This document shows positions 1-8,215 of a stretch of 34,802 nt of DNA, piece by piece (position 1 is the first letter of the stretch; each line of letters begins with the position of its first letter). Where the stretch lies: contig CAYOIT010000035.1 in NCBI GenBank assembly GCA_964404035.1, forward strand, positions 1 to 34,802, read 5' to 3'. The stretch is from CAMBRF01 sp964404035 (lineage in GTDB: Bacteria > Verrucomicrobiota > Kiritimatiellia > CAIKKV01 > CAITUY01). The notes beneath the pieces were generated by a model. That model was not told the origin of the DNA. It was given only the letters and a program-made list of their open reading frames with translations, and did no database searches. Position numbers and translations under genes: made by a program.

Positions 1-185
1 GTCGAGGGGCCTCCGGGATAGCGGGGATGCGTCACCTGCGCCCAGAACTCGGCGACCGTCGGCAAGGCGAATCCCCAACCGTGACGATCCGATGCCGCCC
101 GCTCGATGGCGCTTTGCGCCGCCAAGTGCTCGGGGGTACCTTTGCGGTGCGCATAGATGAGGATATTAGTATCGATGCAGATCAT
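1..185 (-). CDS. VapC-like PIN-domain toxin, 3' part missing at window edge
   Basis: The reverse strand from 185 reads a PIN-domain start, MICIDTNILIYAHRKG, with the first conserved acidic residue at Asp5. It continues in frame for 61 codons to the window edge, including a TVAEFW segment of the kind that holds the second conserved acid. PIN-domain VapC toxins are Mg-dependent RNases that cleave tRNA or rRNA. The ATG overlaps the stop of the upstream antitoxin gene in an ATGA tetranucleotide, the usual coupling in such operons. The C-terminal half with the remaining catalytic Asp residues lies outside the window, so integrity cannot be judged. Confidence 0.8.
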   Translation of the reverse strand, partial: MICIDTNILIYAHRKGTPEHLAAQSAIERAASDRHGWGFALPTVAEFWAQVTHPRYPGGPS

Positions 186-412
186 GAATCGCGCCTCAGC
201 CAGTCGTGCATCGCGACGCGATCCCGCACTTCCTCCGGCGCGCCACCCTCGGCTACAACCCACCGGATCCGGCGGCGATGGGCAGGCGGTTGGGCCAGGA
301 GACGCCAGCGCAAACCATCCTCGATCAGCGCACGCAGGGGCTTATGTTCGTCTACGGCCTGTTTCTTCGCCTCCGCGAGCAAGGAGTCCTCAATCTCCAC
401 GGTTGTCTTCAT
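182..412 (-). CDS. VapB-like antitoxin (ribbon-helix-helix type)
   Basis: This encodes a 76-residue protein beginning MKTTVEIEDSLLAEAKKQAV, the beta-strand plus helix pattern of type II antitoxins in the VapB/RHH class. Residues 1-40 would form the DNA-binding part, and the C-terminal tail would wrap the toxin. It precedes the PIN toxin and overlaps it by 4 nt, which supports a toxin-antitoxin operon that normally represses itself. A longer frame extends to 484, but the start at 412 fits the family and lies right behind a good promoter. No convincing Shine-Dalgarno sequence precedes it; only a short AGG is seen 2 nt away. Confidence 0.82.
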   Translation of the reverse strand: MKTTVEIEDSLLAEAKKQAVDEHKPLRALIEDGLRWRLLAQPPAHRRRIRWVVAEGGAPEEVRDRVAMHDWLRRDS

Positions 413-419
413 GCCTAAA

Positions 420-448
420 ACCATACTCCCGTATTTATGTAGTGTCAA
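420..448 (-). promoter_or_regulatory. Promoter of the vapBC pair (leaderless geometry)
   Basis: On the minus strand a perfect TTGACA (443-448) is followed by a 17-nt spacer and TATGGT (420-425). The -10 box ends 7 nt before the vapB ATG at 412, so the predicted transcript would start at or beside the start codon. This is a sequence match only. Confidence 0.6.
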
Positions 449-459
449 GTGATCACCCC

Positions 460-1437
460 ATGAGCACACCACACCAACCACCACGCAAGGTCACTCTGGC
501 GACGGTTCTACATTCCTTTTCAGGTCCATGGCCGGGCGTGGCGGCGCGGGCCACGGAACTTGGCACCGATCTCGAAACCGCCCGTCAGGTCGCTAAAGGC
601 AAGCGTCTTGACCTCGTGGTCTTTCCGGAGGGCGTGTTGACGACCGGTCGGGCCGGGATGCCGGCCTCGGTCGCGTTGCCGCTGGCGGGAGAGGTCGAGG
701 AGGCGGTGGCCCAGTTGGCCTGTGCGGCCCAGGCGTATCTCGTGGTGCCGTTCCTGTTACGCGAGCCGGATGGGGCCGTGTCGAATGCCGCCGTGCTCGT
801 TGGTCGCACTGGTGCCGTGGTGGGCATCTACCGTAAAGCTCATCCGGTGGCGGCTCTTGGCGAAACGCAGTTGGAGGGCGGGGTCAGGCCGGGCCGCGAG
901 TTCCCGGTGTTCGACTGCGACTTCGGACGGCTGGGCATCCAGATTTGCTGGGACATGAGTTACGACGACGGCTGGGCCGAACTGGCCCGCCAGGGAGCGG
1001 AGTTGATCGCGGTGCCGAGCGCGTCGCCCCAGACCTTGCGGCCGGCAGCCTATGCGCTGCGCCATCGCACTTACGTAGTGACGAGCACGCCGCGCGACAA
1101 CGTGTCGGTGTTCAACCCCGCCGGCATGACCGAGGCCCGGCGGACCGAACCGGGCGTGCTCGTTCACACGATTGACCTGAGCCACGCCGTACTCCACTGG
1201 TCCGAACGACTGGAAGACGGACGCGTCCTGACGCGGCGCTACGGCGACCGGGTCGGGTATGTCTATTCGCAGCGGGAGGACACCGGAGTTTTCTGGTCCA
1301 ACGATCCGGGCCTGCCGATCGGCGGCATGCTGCACGAGGCCGGGCTAGAGACGATGGATGAGCAGGCGGTGCGGTGCGAGCGGCTGCGATCCCATCCCGG
1401 AAAGAACGGCCTTCCTGATTTCCCGATATCAAAATGA
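460..1437 (+). CDS. Carbon-nitrogen hydrolase (nitrilase superfamily)
   Basis: This 325-residue protein has the nitrilase-superfamily catalytic triad in context: Glu57 in VVFPEG, Lys126 in GIYRKAHP and Cys163 in GIQICWD. Family members hydrolyse nitriles, amides or N-carbamoyl groups through a cysteine thioester. The substrate cannot be read from the sequence. No signal peptide is seen, so it is probably cytoplasmic. The frame is open back to 157, but that part covers the divergent vapBC genes; the start at 460 puts the first strand (KVTLATVL) at the expected distance. No clear ribosome-binding site precedes 460. Its stop overlaps the start of the heparinase-like gene (ATGA), so the two are probably co-translated and may act on one amidated or N-substituted sugar polymer. 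Confidence 0.85.
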   Translation: MSTPHQPPRKVTLATVLHSFSGPWPGVAARATELGTDLETARQVAKGKRLDLVVFPEGVLTTGRAGMPASVALPLAGEVEEAVAQLACAAQAYLVVPFLLREPDGAVSNAAVLVGRTGAVVGIYRKAHPVAALGETQLEGGVRPGREFPVFDCDFGRLGIQICWDMSYDDGWAELARQGAELIAVPSASPQTLRPAAYALRHRTYVVTSTPRDNVSVFNPAGMTEARRTEPGVLVHTIDLSHAVLHWSERLEDGRVLTRRYGDRVGYVYSQREDTGVFWSNDPGLPIGGMLHEAGLETMDEQAVRCERLRSHPGKNGLPDFPISK

Positions 1438-4400
1438 AACATCCCACATTCCATCCTGGAGTTCCCGTCGAACCGCGGCACGGCTTCCTGCCGCCACGTG
1501 TTCAGGTTCCGCGCCTCAGCGCATCGCATGTGGACTGGGCGGGGCGCATGCCCGTGCTTCTACTGGGCAATCCCACCGGCACGGGTGCGGTCCGGCGCGA
1601 GACGCGGTTCTGGCTGGCCCGCGATGACGAGCACTTTATCCTGCATGCCGAGGGGCGGGAGACATCACTCACACTCCGGCCGGAGCTTCAGCCGGACGAC
1701 CCGATGTTCTGGACACAGGACCATATCGAACTCCGGCTCCTGCCGGCGTCCGGCGAACACGTGCAGATCATTATCGCTCTAAATGGCCGCTGCTGGGACA
1801 ACCGCGGACTCTACAAGCAGGATGACCGGTTGACCTGCCGGGGGGAAGTCCGGGATGAGAACTGGACGCTTGACCTGCGACTGAACTGTGCCGCCCTGGG
1901 ATTGGCAGTTCTGCCGCCTGGTATGGTCCTGCGCGGCTTGGTGGCCCATGTGCGCTGGGCCGATGGTCGGCCGGATATCGCCTGCTGCACCGCCATGGAA
2001 TTGGGTTTCTCCCAGCACGAACGCCTGGCGGAATTCGTTCTGGATGAAACCAGCCCGGAGGGGCCATTTGTCTCCGACTTCCGCCTGGTGGATGACCGGC
2101 AGGCGCGGCTGACGCTGGTCAATCCCTCCTCGAACCCCTTCAGCGGCCGGCTGGTCTGGCGGTACGAGCGGGCTGACGGCGATGTCGGTACGGACTCGAT
2201 CCCCCTTAACCTCGTGCCCGGCGGACGGACTGAACTGACCGTGCCGTTCATCCGTGAACCGCAGCGGTTCACCCGGCTTTGCCTCGCTATCGAGGATCAA
2301 CAAGGACGCCACGAATTCGGGGCCGTATCGCTGCGAGCTGAACTCACGGCGTTACCCGAGCGGGCGGGGCCGCTTCAGCACCCGTACCTTTTCCTGGATG
2401 CGGACGGGCTGGCCACCTTTCGCCGCAAGGCGGCGCTGCCGGTCTTTCACCCGTTGGCCGCCGGACTGGTTCCGAGGCCGGCGGATTACGACGAAGGCCA
2501 CCTGCCGCCGCCGGGAGGACGGTTTGCCTTCGATTTCGATGCCGACTCCATGCATTGGGGGCGCGTGGCCCGGGAAACAATGCTGCGTGACGGCGAAGGG
2601 CGACGCCGGCCGGCAGCCGCGCGCATCTGGGAATGGCTGCCGCCCGCCGCAAAGGACGCGTTTCGCCAGGTTGCGGGCATGGATACCGCAAGGCCTGACC
2701 ACTTGGCCGTTCTCCTGCCGGCTTTCAATGTCCTGTTGCGTCGCCCGGACCTTTATGATGCCGAGGCTTTCGCCGGGGTGCGCCTGCCGCCGGAAGGGGT
2801 GGAACTGCTGGCGCGCGGTGCCGCCCATTTGGATGACTTCGAGTTGGTTAAGTTCAACCGCATTCTGCTGCAGAGCAGCATCGAATGCTGTCACAAGTTC
2901 AAGGTGGATCTGGCCGCACGGGTTGGTGGGTATCTGGCCAAGTGGGTGCTCTCGGGCGACCCGCGCCTGGTGGCCCTGGCCACCCGCACGGCGCAGGCCG
3001 CTGCGGACAGCATGCTGACCGAGCCCACCTTCCACCTGCATGAAGGGAATGCGTCACCGTTGCTGGCTCTGGCTTACGACACGTTTCACCCGCTACTCAC
3101 CGAGGAGCAACGCGGACATTGGCGTCGATTGCTCACGAAACTGCTCGATCTTTACCTCACTTCGGCCCGGGCCGGGGAATGGACTGTCACGGCGATCGCC
3201 AATGCCAATCCGGTCGGCAATGCCGGCGCCGGGTTTCTGGCCTTGGCACTCTGGCAGGAGGAACCGGAAAAGGCGCGCGAGGCGATCGGCTGGATCCGCC
3301 GTCATACTGCCCATTGGCTCGACTATTGTTTCGGGCCGGATGGCGGCAACACCGAGGGCTGTCAATACTGGCAGTACGGCGCTGAGAGTTGGATTCATTT
3401 CGCGGCGCTCTACGAGCGGTTCTTCGGCTGTGAAGACGGGCTGCTCGATCATCCCGCCCTGCGAAACGGCATGAACATGATCCGCGTGGCGCTGTGCAAC
3501 GACGGCGCGCTGCATGGCGTAAACGATACCGTTCCCGCTCCCTGTGGCTCCGAACTAGCGTGGTTTTGGGGCGGGCGGTACGACGACCGGTTCGCCCTCT
3601 GGTACGGTGACCATGCCTGGCGCTGGTACCAGGAGGCGGTTGCTGACGGCCGTCCAACACCCTACGTGCCGTCGGCGTTCTGGTCGATCCTGTTCCGCCC
3701 GGAATGGCCGGAGGTCGTCGAACAGCCCGAGCCTTTGCCGCAGGCCTTTGCCTTGCACAGCATTGAGCACGGCATCCTGCGGTCCGGTCCGGAGTGGAAC
3801 TGCCGTTGGGCGGCCGGGCTCAAAGGCTCGCGTCCGCCCTATACGCATCACAACCAGGCGGACACCGGCAGTTTCTTCATCGACCTGCAGGGTGAGCGCC
3901 TGCTGATCGATCCGGGTTACTACAAACCTGAGCCGGGCGATCATTCCCTACCCATCATTGGCGGCGTTGCGCCCCAGGCGCCGGAGGGCTACACCGGCGC
4001 GCTGATCGCCTGCGAAAGCCGGGGTGACGTGCGGTATCTGGCCTGTGACGCCACCGCCGCCTACCGCGGCGCGGCCCGGCGCGTGGTGCGGCATCTGGTG
4101 CTGGTGGGCGACGAGGGGCTGGTGTTTCTGGACGATATTGTGCCGACGGATCCCGCGGCGGAAATCCGCGCCCAGTACCAGTGCGGGGGTGTCACCGAGG
4201 CAATCGACGGTGGTCGGGCCGTGCTGGTGCGCGGCCGTAAGGTGACCCTGCGGCTCGACCTGCTCACCCGGCCGGAGACGGCTCTGGAACTTCGCCCCGA
4301 GCGCTCGCTGCACGATGTTCACTGGGGGTACCATTTTGCTCAATGCCGGCTATTTCCGGTCACGGCCAACTATCGGGCTGACGAACGGGATCCGTTGGTG

Positions 4401-4586
4401 ACGACGTTTGTGGAGGCCGGCGGGGTGGTGCCAGCGTGCCGGGTGAAGCGGGCAGGGGACGAACTAACGGTGGTTATGCCATCAGGGCGGCGGGTGGGGT
4501 TTGGATGGTGTGAGGACGGATGGCGTTTCAACGTGGAGCCGGCCGTCCCGGCCGGTCATAAATTGACGATAGGGGTATCCATTTGA
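1434..4586 (+). CDS. Heparinase II/III-like polysaccharide lyase with N-terminal CBM9-like domain
   Basis: This is a 1050-residue protein. Residues about 15-205 look like a family 9 carbohydrate-binding (DOMON-like) beta-sandwich. From about 315 (HPYLFLDADGLATFRRK) an alpha/alpha toroid typical of alginate lyase/heparinase II folds continues to about 720, including an NTEGCQYWQYG segment. From about 772 there is a heparinase II/III C-terminal sheet with the signature YTHHNQADTGSFF (His805, His806, Asn807) and LLIDPGYY. Such enzymes eliminate uronic-acid-containing polysaccharides. No signal peptide is evident, which is odd for a polymer-degrading lyase and suggests uptake of oligosaccharides or non-classical export. 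Translation is coupled to the nitrilase-like gene by a 4-nt overlap. The exact substrate is unknown. Confidence 0.82.
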   Translation: MKHPTFHPGVPVEPRHGFLPPRVQVPRLSASHVDWAGRMPVLLLGNPTGTGAVRRETRFWLARDDEHFILHAEGRETSLTLRPELQPDDPMFWTQDHIELRLLPASGEHVQIIIALNGRCWDNRGLYKQDDRLTCRGEVRDENWTLDLRLNCAALGLAVLPPGMVLRGLVAHVRWADGRPDIACCTAMELGFSQHERLAEFVLDETSPEGPFVSDFRLVDDRQARLTLVNPSSNPFSGRLVWRYERADGDVGTDSIPLNLVPGGRTELTVPFIREPQRFTRLCLAIEDQQGRHEFGAVSLRAELTALPERAGPLQHPYLFLDADGLATFRRKAALPVFHPLAAGLVPRPADYDEGHLPPPGGRFAFDFDADSMHWGRVARETMLRDGEGRRRPAAARIWEWLPPAAKDAFRQVAGMDTARPDHLAVLLPAFNVLLRRPDLYDAEAFAGVRLPPEGVELLARGAAHLDDFELVKFNRILLQSSIECCHKFKVDLAARVGGYLAKWVLSGDPRLVALATRTAQAAADSMLTEPTFHLHEGNASPLLALAYDTFHPLLTEEQRGHWRRLLTKLLDLYLTSARAGEWTVTAIANANPVGNAGAGFLALALWQEEPEKAREAIGWIRRHTAHWLDYCFGPDGGNTEGCQYWQYGAESWIHFAALYERFFGCEDGLLDHPALRNGMNMIRVALCNDGALHGVNDTVPAPCGSELAWFWGGRYDDRFALWYGDHAWRWYQEAVADGRPTPYVPSAFWSILFRPEWPEVVEQPEPLPQAFALHSIEHGILRSGPEWNCRWAAGLKGSRPPYTHHNQADTGSFFIDLQGERLLIDPGYYKPEPGDHSLPIIGGVAPQAPEGYTGALIACESRGDVRYLACDATAAYRGAARRVVRHLVLVGDEGLVFLDDIVPTDPAAEIRAQYQCGGVTEAIDGGRAVLVRGRKVTLRLDLLTRPETALELRPERSLHDVHWGYHFAQCRLFPVTANYRADERDPLVTTFVEAGGVVPACRVKRAGDELTVVMPSGRRVGFGWCEDGWRFNVEPAVPAGHKLTIGVSI

Positions 4587-4615
4587 CTGGCGTAACCACA
4601 ACCTGTAGCGCGAAA

Positions 4616-4889
4616 GGATTCACCACCCGCTTCGCTGGAGACACTGGGACACGGAGAGGAATTCGCACCGAGAATACCTCTGCCTGCACTCCGAACCGAA
4701 GTGTTGAACGAATTTCTCATAGGGCAGGAACTCTGAGGAAGCCGGTCAGGATCATGTTCAGGGTCAGGCCCTATGAGAAATTCGTGCAACGTTTTCGCGG
4801 GAGTAAGGAAGAGGCTGGGGAGGATGAGGTCTTCTCCGTGTCAATTCCTTTGTGGCTCATCTTCCTCCAGCGGAGCGGGTGGTGAATCT
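4616..4889. repeat. Nested imperfect palindromic element of about 274 bp
   Basis: The gap between two genes (4587-5008) holds a nested inverted repeat. The outer arms 4616-4640 and 4865-4889 match at 23 of 25 positions. Inner arms 4703-4725 and 4768-4790 match at 22 of 23, separated by 42 nt, and short ACACGGAGAG-type segments between them are also complementary. Short frames cross the element but none resembles a protein. It could fold into a long cruciform or RNA hairpin and may be a non-autonomous mobile element or dispersed intergenic repeat. No transposase is present. The rest of the gap (4890-5008) shows only a weak possible promoter before the next gene. Confidence 0.7.
4703..4790. repeat. 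Inner inverted repeat of the palindromic element
   Basis: The left arm 4703-4725 and right arm 4768-4790 are reverse complements except for one base, around a 42-nt loop. A hairpin this size between genes could slow or end transcription from the heparinase-like gene, but no T-tract follows directly. Confidence 0.65.
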
Positions 4890-5008
4890 TCTCCTGAAGG
4901 CCGCCTCACGCTCTGTTGGGGATGGTTGAGTCAAGTGCATAGCCCAGATAGACGAAGAGTACCGGCGGAGACCGCCGGCTCCAGGGAATGAAAGGATGAG
5001 GCGAGGCG

Positions 5009-6937
5009 ATGAAATTCTGTTTGAACGTTGAATTGGACCCGGTGACGGGTCAGTTGCTGAAACTCGAGGACCCGAAATCGGGTATCACTTTGGCGCACTA
5101 TGCGCCGGGTCCCGAACTGGAATGGAACGGCATTCCGCTAAGGATGCGGTTGGTGGGCGTCGACGAGGCCGGCAGTGAGCACATCACACGGCTGCGGGCC
5201 GAACTGCCGATGGCCTACGGGGCCGGCGCGAGCCTCGCGATCCGGCGTCTACTCATCGCTGGCGGCATCGGGCTGCACTCGGGCCGGTCCGAAAACGTGG
5301 AACTCTACTACGAAGTGCGGCGGGTTCCTCTTCAAGGCGGCGGCGAGTCGCTGGATGCCATCTGGCAGCCGATATTGGAAGGTCCGCTGCGGCTGGACAC
5401 GTTCACGGTGCTGGCGGCGCCGGCCCTGCGGTTCGGACCGGGCACGCGGATGCGGGCGCTGGCCATGGGCGGCTCCGGGCCACGCGAGCATGTCGGCGTC
5501 GAGGACGGCCCCGTGGCGGAAGTGGTGCCCTGGTTGCAGACGGGGTTCCGCACGGTGTTTCCGGGGCAGCAGACCGTCAACGGCGCGCTTTACTATCACC
5601 CGGAGGGCGAACCCTTCGTGTGGGTTGTGGCGCGGCGGCCGGCGACGGGCGGCCAGATTGAGTTCGGCCTGGATCGGCATGCTTACCGGTTCTACTGGTT
5701 CAAACCGTTTGCGGTACAAGACGAGGTCATCACACCGGCGGTGACGTTTACGTGGGGCCGCGGGCTGGCCGAGGCCGAGCGGCGGCTGGCGTGCATGTTC
5801 GATCATTATGAGGAGCCGCCGGACTGGTGGTATCGCACCTGCTGGTTCTGGTTCCATCCGGCCTGGATGCGGAAGGGTACTTACGACGGCATGCGGCGGG
5901 CGGCCGACATTCTGATGGACGAGGGTGGCATCACCGGGTTCGGCCTGCTGATGCATGACATTCCCGCCGCGGGCCGCGACATCGATGTGGGCTCGCCCCG
6001 GCCGTCGCCGTTGCTGGGCGGCGCGGCGCAACTCCAGCGTGCGATGTCGGCTATCCGGGCCAAGGGCGGTCACAGTTTCGCCTGGATCAGCCGTCACGGT
6101 CACAGTCCGAATACGTTGGGTTTCCATGAAAGCTGGGCCATTCGCGGCGTGGACGGGCGGCCGATTCGGCTGCGGGCCGGTGCCGAAACGTGTGTGAATA
6201 CCGACATCCTCAACCCGGCTGACCCGACTTTTGTGGCCTATATCAAGGAATGGATCCGGCACTACATCCAGGATCTGGGCATTGACGGTCTGTTCTGGGA
6301 CTCAGGCCTGCAGCCGATCTATCCCGACTTTGGCAGCAAACCGTATCTGCGGCATCCCGGCGAGACGCTGGCGGTGGCGCAGAAGTTCTACGACGACATC
6401 TACCGGTACGGACGCGGCCTGCACAAGGACTTCTTCCAGTGGGCCGAAGGCATTTCGCCCGACTATGCGCTCAATGCGTTGTCCGTGGATGGCGGGGAGC
6501 AAGGCACGTTCAGCAAGAACGGACTCATGCAGCGCATCGCCCACGCGGGACCCAGCCGGTTGATCTGGCGCTCGCACTGGAAGCATGACCTGGCGTCGGG
6601 TTTTGTTATGATGACGCCGCCATCCGACATCGGTTGGGATGGCGAAGATCTCGAACCCTATCGCAAGATGGCGCGTGATCCGGTCAATCGGGCGGTGACC
6701 CAGCTGGTGCGGGAAAAGGGAGTGCGCGAAGCCATGGGGCTGGGTGACGGTCGGAGTCTCGTGGATCGCTATGTGGTAGTTTCGCCAGGTGTGTCAGGCG
6801 AGGTTTGCATTCCTGGCGACCGTTGCGCGGGTACAACCCTCACCAATGTGGTCACCGGGGCGCGCCTGACGGGGGTGGAACAGAATGGAGCCGTGGCCTT
6901 CACAGTGCAGGAGTCAGGGGTGTATGAGATGGGGTGA
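5009..6937 (+). CDS. Putative TIM-barrel glycoside hydrolase (alpha-galactosidase/GH31-GH36-like)
   Basis: This is a 642-residue protein. Residues 1-255 look like a beta-sandwich of the kind that precedes the barrel in GH31/GH36 enzymes. From about 271 (PPDWWYRTCWFWFHPAW) the pattern suits a TIM barrel, with ISRHGHSP near 361 and IDGLFWDSG placing Asp431 where clan GH-D enzymes carry the nucleophile. Glu480 in QWAEG is another possible catalytic residue. I assign the fold with moderate confidence and the catalytic residues only as inference. There is no signal peptide. A purine-rich stretch (AAGGATGAGGCGAGGCG) precedes the ATG. It follows the heparinase-like gene on the same strand beyond the palindromic element, so it probably belongs to the same carbohydrate locus. 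Confidence 0.65.
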   Translation: MKFCLNVELDPVTGQLLKLEDPKSGITLAHYAPGPELEWNGIPLRMRLVGVDEAGSEHITRLRAELPMAYGAGASLAIRRLLIAGGIGLHSGRSENVELYYEVRRVPLQGGGESLDAIWQPILEGPLRLDTFTVLAAPALRFGPGTRMRALAMGGSGPREHVGVEDGPVAEVVPWLQTGFRTVFPGQQTVNGALYYHPEGEPFVWVVARRPATGGQIEFGLDRHAYRFYWFKPFAVQDEVITPAVTFTWGRGLAEAERRLACMFDHYEEPPDWWYRTCWFWFHPAWMRKGTYDGMRRAADILMDEGGITGFGLLMHDIPAAGRDIDVGSPRPSPLLGGAAQLQRAMSAIRAKGGHSFAWISRHGHSPNTLGFHESWAIRGVDGRPIRLRAGAETCVNTDILNPADPTFVAYIKEWIRHYIQDLGIDGLFWDSGLQPIYPDFGSKPYLRHPGETLAVAQKFYDDIYRYGRGLHKDFFQWAEGISPDYALNALSVDGGEQGTFSKNGLMQRIAHAGPSRLIWRSHWKHDLASGFVMMTPPSDIGWDGEDLEPYRKMARDPVNRAVTQLVREKGVREAMGLGDGRSLVDRYVVVSPGVSGEVCIPGDRCAGTTLTNVVTGARLTGVEQNGAVAFTVQESGVYEMG

Positions 6938-6938
6938 C

Positions 6939-7157
6939 TTAGTGCTGTTTGGCCAATTCCGCATCCGCTTCGTCGAACTCGGCTACGCGGGCATCGGAAT
7001 ACAATTCGATCGGGAAGGCCACGGCTGGGTGCAGCACAATCCCGTCTTACTCTGCGCTGGCGATCACGACGCCCCCTTTGACAACGCCCAGAGCCTTGCG
7101 AAGCGGCTTGGGCAATGTCATCGTACCCCTGGCGCTGATCTGTATGGTTGCTATCAT
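6939..7157 (-). pseudogene. AbrB/SpoVT-type antitoxin interrupted by an in-frame stop
   Basis: The minus strand from ATG 7157 reads MIATIQISARGTMTLPKPLR, a swapped-hairpin AbrB-type antitoxin N-terminus. At codon 37 there is a TAA (plus-strand 7047-7049), after which the same frame continues with DGIVLHPAVAFPIELYSD and ends at a second stop (6939-6941), giving the usual length of about 72 codons. The reading frame is therefore intact except for one nonsense codon, explainable by one base change. A PIN toxin would be expected just downstream, but the glycosidase-like gene ends 2 nt away on the other strand, so the toxin is absent. The promoter and operator-like repeat upstream are preserved. 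Readthrough or a short functional DNA-binding fragment cannot be excluded. Confidence 0.72.
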
Positions 7158-7163
7158 AATTCT

Positions 7164-7192
7164 AAAATACGGTTTCACCGTATTACCGTCAA
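7164..7192 (-). promoter_or_regulatory. Promoter with operator-like repeat upstream of the broken AbrB antitoxin
   Basis: On the minus strand TTGACG (7187-7192), a 17-nt spacer and TATTTT (7164-7169) lie just before the antitoxin ATG (7157), leaving 6 nt between the -10 box and the start codon. A perfect inverted repeat, AATACGGT-ttc-ACCGTATT (7166-7184), fills the spacer and overlaps the -10 box. It is well placed as the autoregulatory operator of an AbrB-type antitoxin. Confidence 0.6.
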
Positions 7193-7209
7193 GTCGCTGA
7201 GGTGGAAAC

Positions 7210-8157
7210 ATGGGGATGAAAAGTATACGTGGAATGATCTGGTCGGTGATAGCCGCGGCGACGTGTGCGGTGTCGGGTTGTGCGCAAGTGCCGTCACGCC
7301 CGGTGTCGCACGACGGCGCCTCCGCGGCGTTGTCGATTGTGCGGCTGGAGCATGTACCGACTTCGCCCGCTGAACTGGCGTTGCCGCTCGTCTTGTGGGC
7401 CGAAACAACGACGGAAGCTGAGCCGATGGCGGCATGGTTCCTGCGCGTGGACCTGCTGAATCCGCTTGTCGAAGTGGTCACCATTACGCCCCCCGACCCT
7501 GATGGCGAGGGCCCGGCGGAGGCGGTCCTGACCGACCCGATCGAACTGGCCAGGGCGGCGGGAGTGCAGGCGGCGGTTAACGCCAACGGGTTCAGCCGCC
7601 TGCCCGGGCCGGATGGAAAGATTCCTGAGGGGCGTTGGCGGCCGGGCGAGTCAGTCGATATCGCTGGTCTGGCGGTGAGCACGGGGTCGGTCCGAAGCCT
7701 GCCGGGGGCACAGCAGGGCAGTCTGCTGGCTTTCTGGACCGATCGGTCCGGCGGGGCGCACATCGGGTCGTTTACCGGTCGTGTGGACAGCGTGCAGGAG
7801 GGCTGCAATGCCTGGTGGATCGATCTGGTGAAGGAGGGGCGCGTTCTCCCGCAGCCGGGTGGCGACCGTCATCCCAGGACTGCGGTTGGCCTCGATGCGG
7901 GCGGGCGATGGCTGCTGCTGGCGGTGGTGGATGGCCGTCAGCCCCGGCACAGTGTGGGCATGACAGCGGAGGAGTTGGCCGCACTGATGGTCCGGCACGG
8001 TTGTCAGCGAGCGGTTAACCTGGATGGTGGCGGCAGTTCCGTTTTGGTGGCGACGGGCACGAATGGTGTGATGCAGGCGATGAATCGCCCCAGTGACGGC
8101 AAGCCGCGCCCCTTACCGGTGATGCTGGGAGTGAGGCGCAAAGGGAGCGATTTATGA
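7210..8157 (+). CDS. Phosphodiester glycosidase (NAGPA domain) family lipoprotein
   Basis: This 315-residue protein has an N-terminal hydrophobic segment ending in the lipobox VSGC (Cys24), so it is probably membrane-anchored after export. The C-terminal half carries the NAGPA/DUF2233 pattern: RTAVGLD, LLLAVVDGR, GMTAEELAALM, and the signature AVNLDGGGSS near residues 270-280. Members of this family remove N-acetylglucosamine from phosphodiesters or act on exopolysaccharide and cell-wall sugars. The bacterial substrate here is unknown. A GAGG motif lies 7 nt before ATG 7210; an ATG at 7216 is an alternative. Its place among carbohydrate genes suggests a role in the same polysaccharide locus. 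Confidence 0.82.
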   Translation: MGMKSIRGMIWSVIAAATCAVSGCAQVPSRPVSHDGASAALSIVRLEHVPTSPAELALPLVLWAETTTEAEPMAAWFLRVDLLNPLVEVVTITPPDPDGEGPAEAVLTDPIELARAAGVQAAVNANGFSRLPGPDGKIPEGRWRPGESVDIAGLAVSTGSVRSLPGAQQGSLLAFWTDRSGGAHIGSFTGRVDSVQEGCNAWWIDLVKEGRVLPQPGGDRHPRTAVGLDAGGRWLLLAVVDGRQPRHSVGMTAEELAALMVRHGCQRAVNLDGGGSSVLVATGTNGVMQAMNRPSDGKPRPLPVMLGVRRKGSDL

Positions 8158-8175
8158 GTCAAACGCTCGTTTTTT
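8145..8175 (+). terminator. Weak possible intrinsic terminator after the NAGPA lipoprotein
   Basis: GAGCG (8145-8149) pairs with CGCTC (8164-8168) and is followed by GTTTTTT. The stem is only 5 bp with a 14-nt loop that contains the stop codon, so this is a tentative call. Confidence 0.3.
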
Positions 8176-8215
8176 GACACTTGCTTTCCAGTCGCGCTGT
8201 TGGCAGCCTAATGGC

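Noticed and set aside
757..1335. Long antisense frames over the nitrilase-like gene and similarly over most large genes
   Set aside because: They are expected shadows of high-GC coding sequence; the sense frames carry the conserved motifs.
4583..4991. Two plus-strand frames of 100 and 72 codons in the gap before the glycosidase-like gene
   Set aside because: They run through the large palindromic element and resemble no protein; one begins by overlapping the heparinase stop without a ribosome-binding site.
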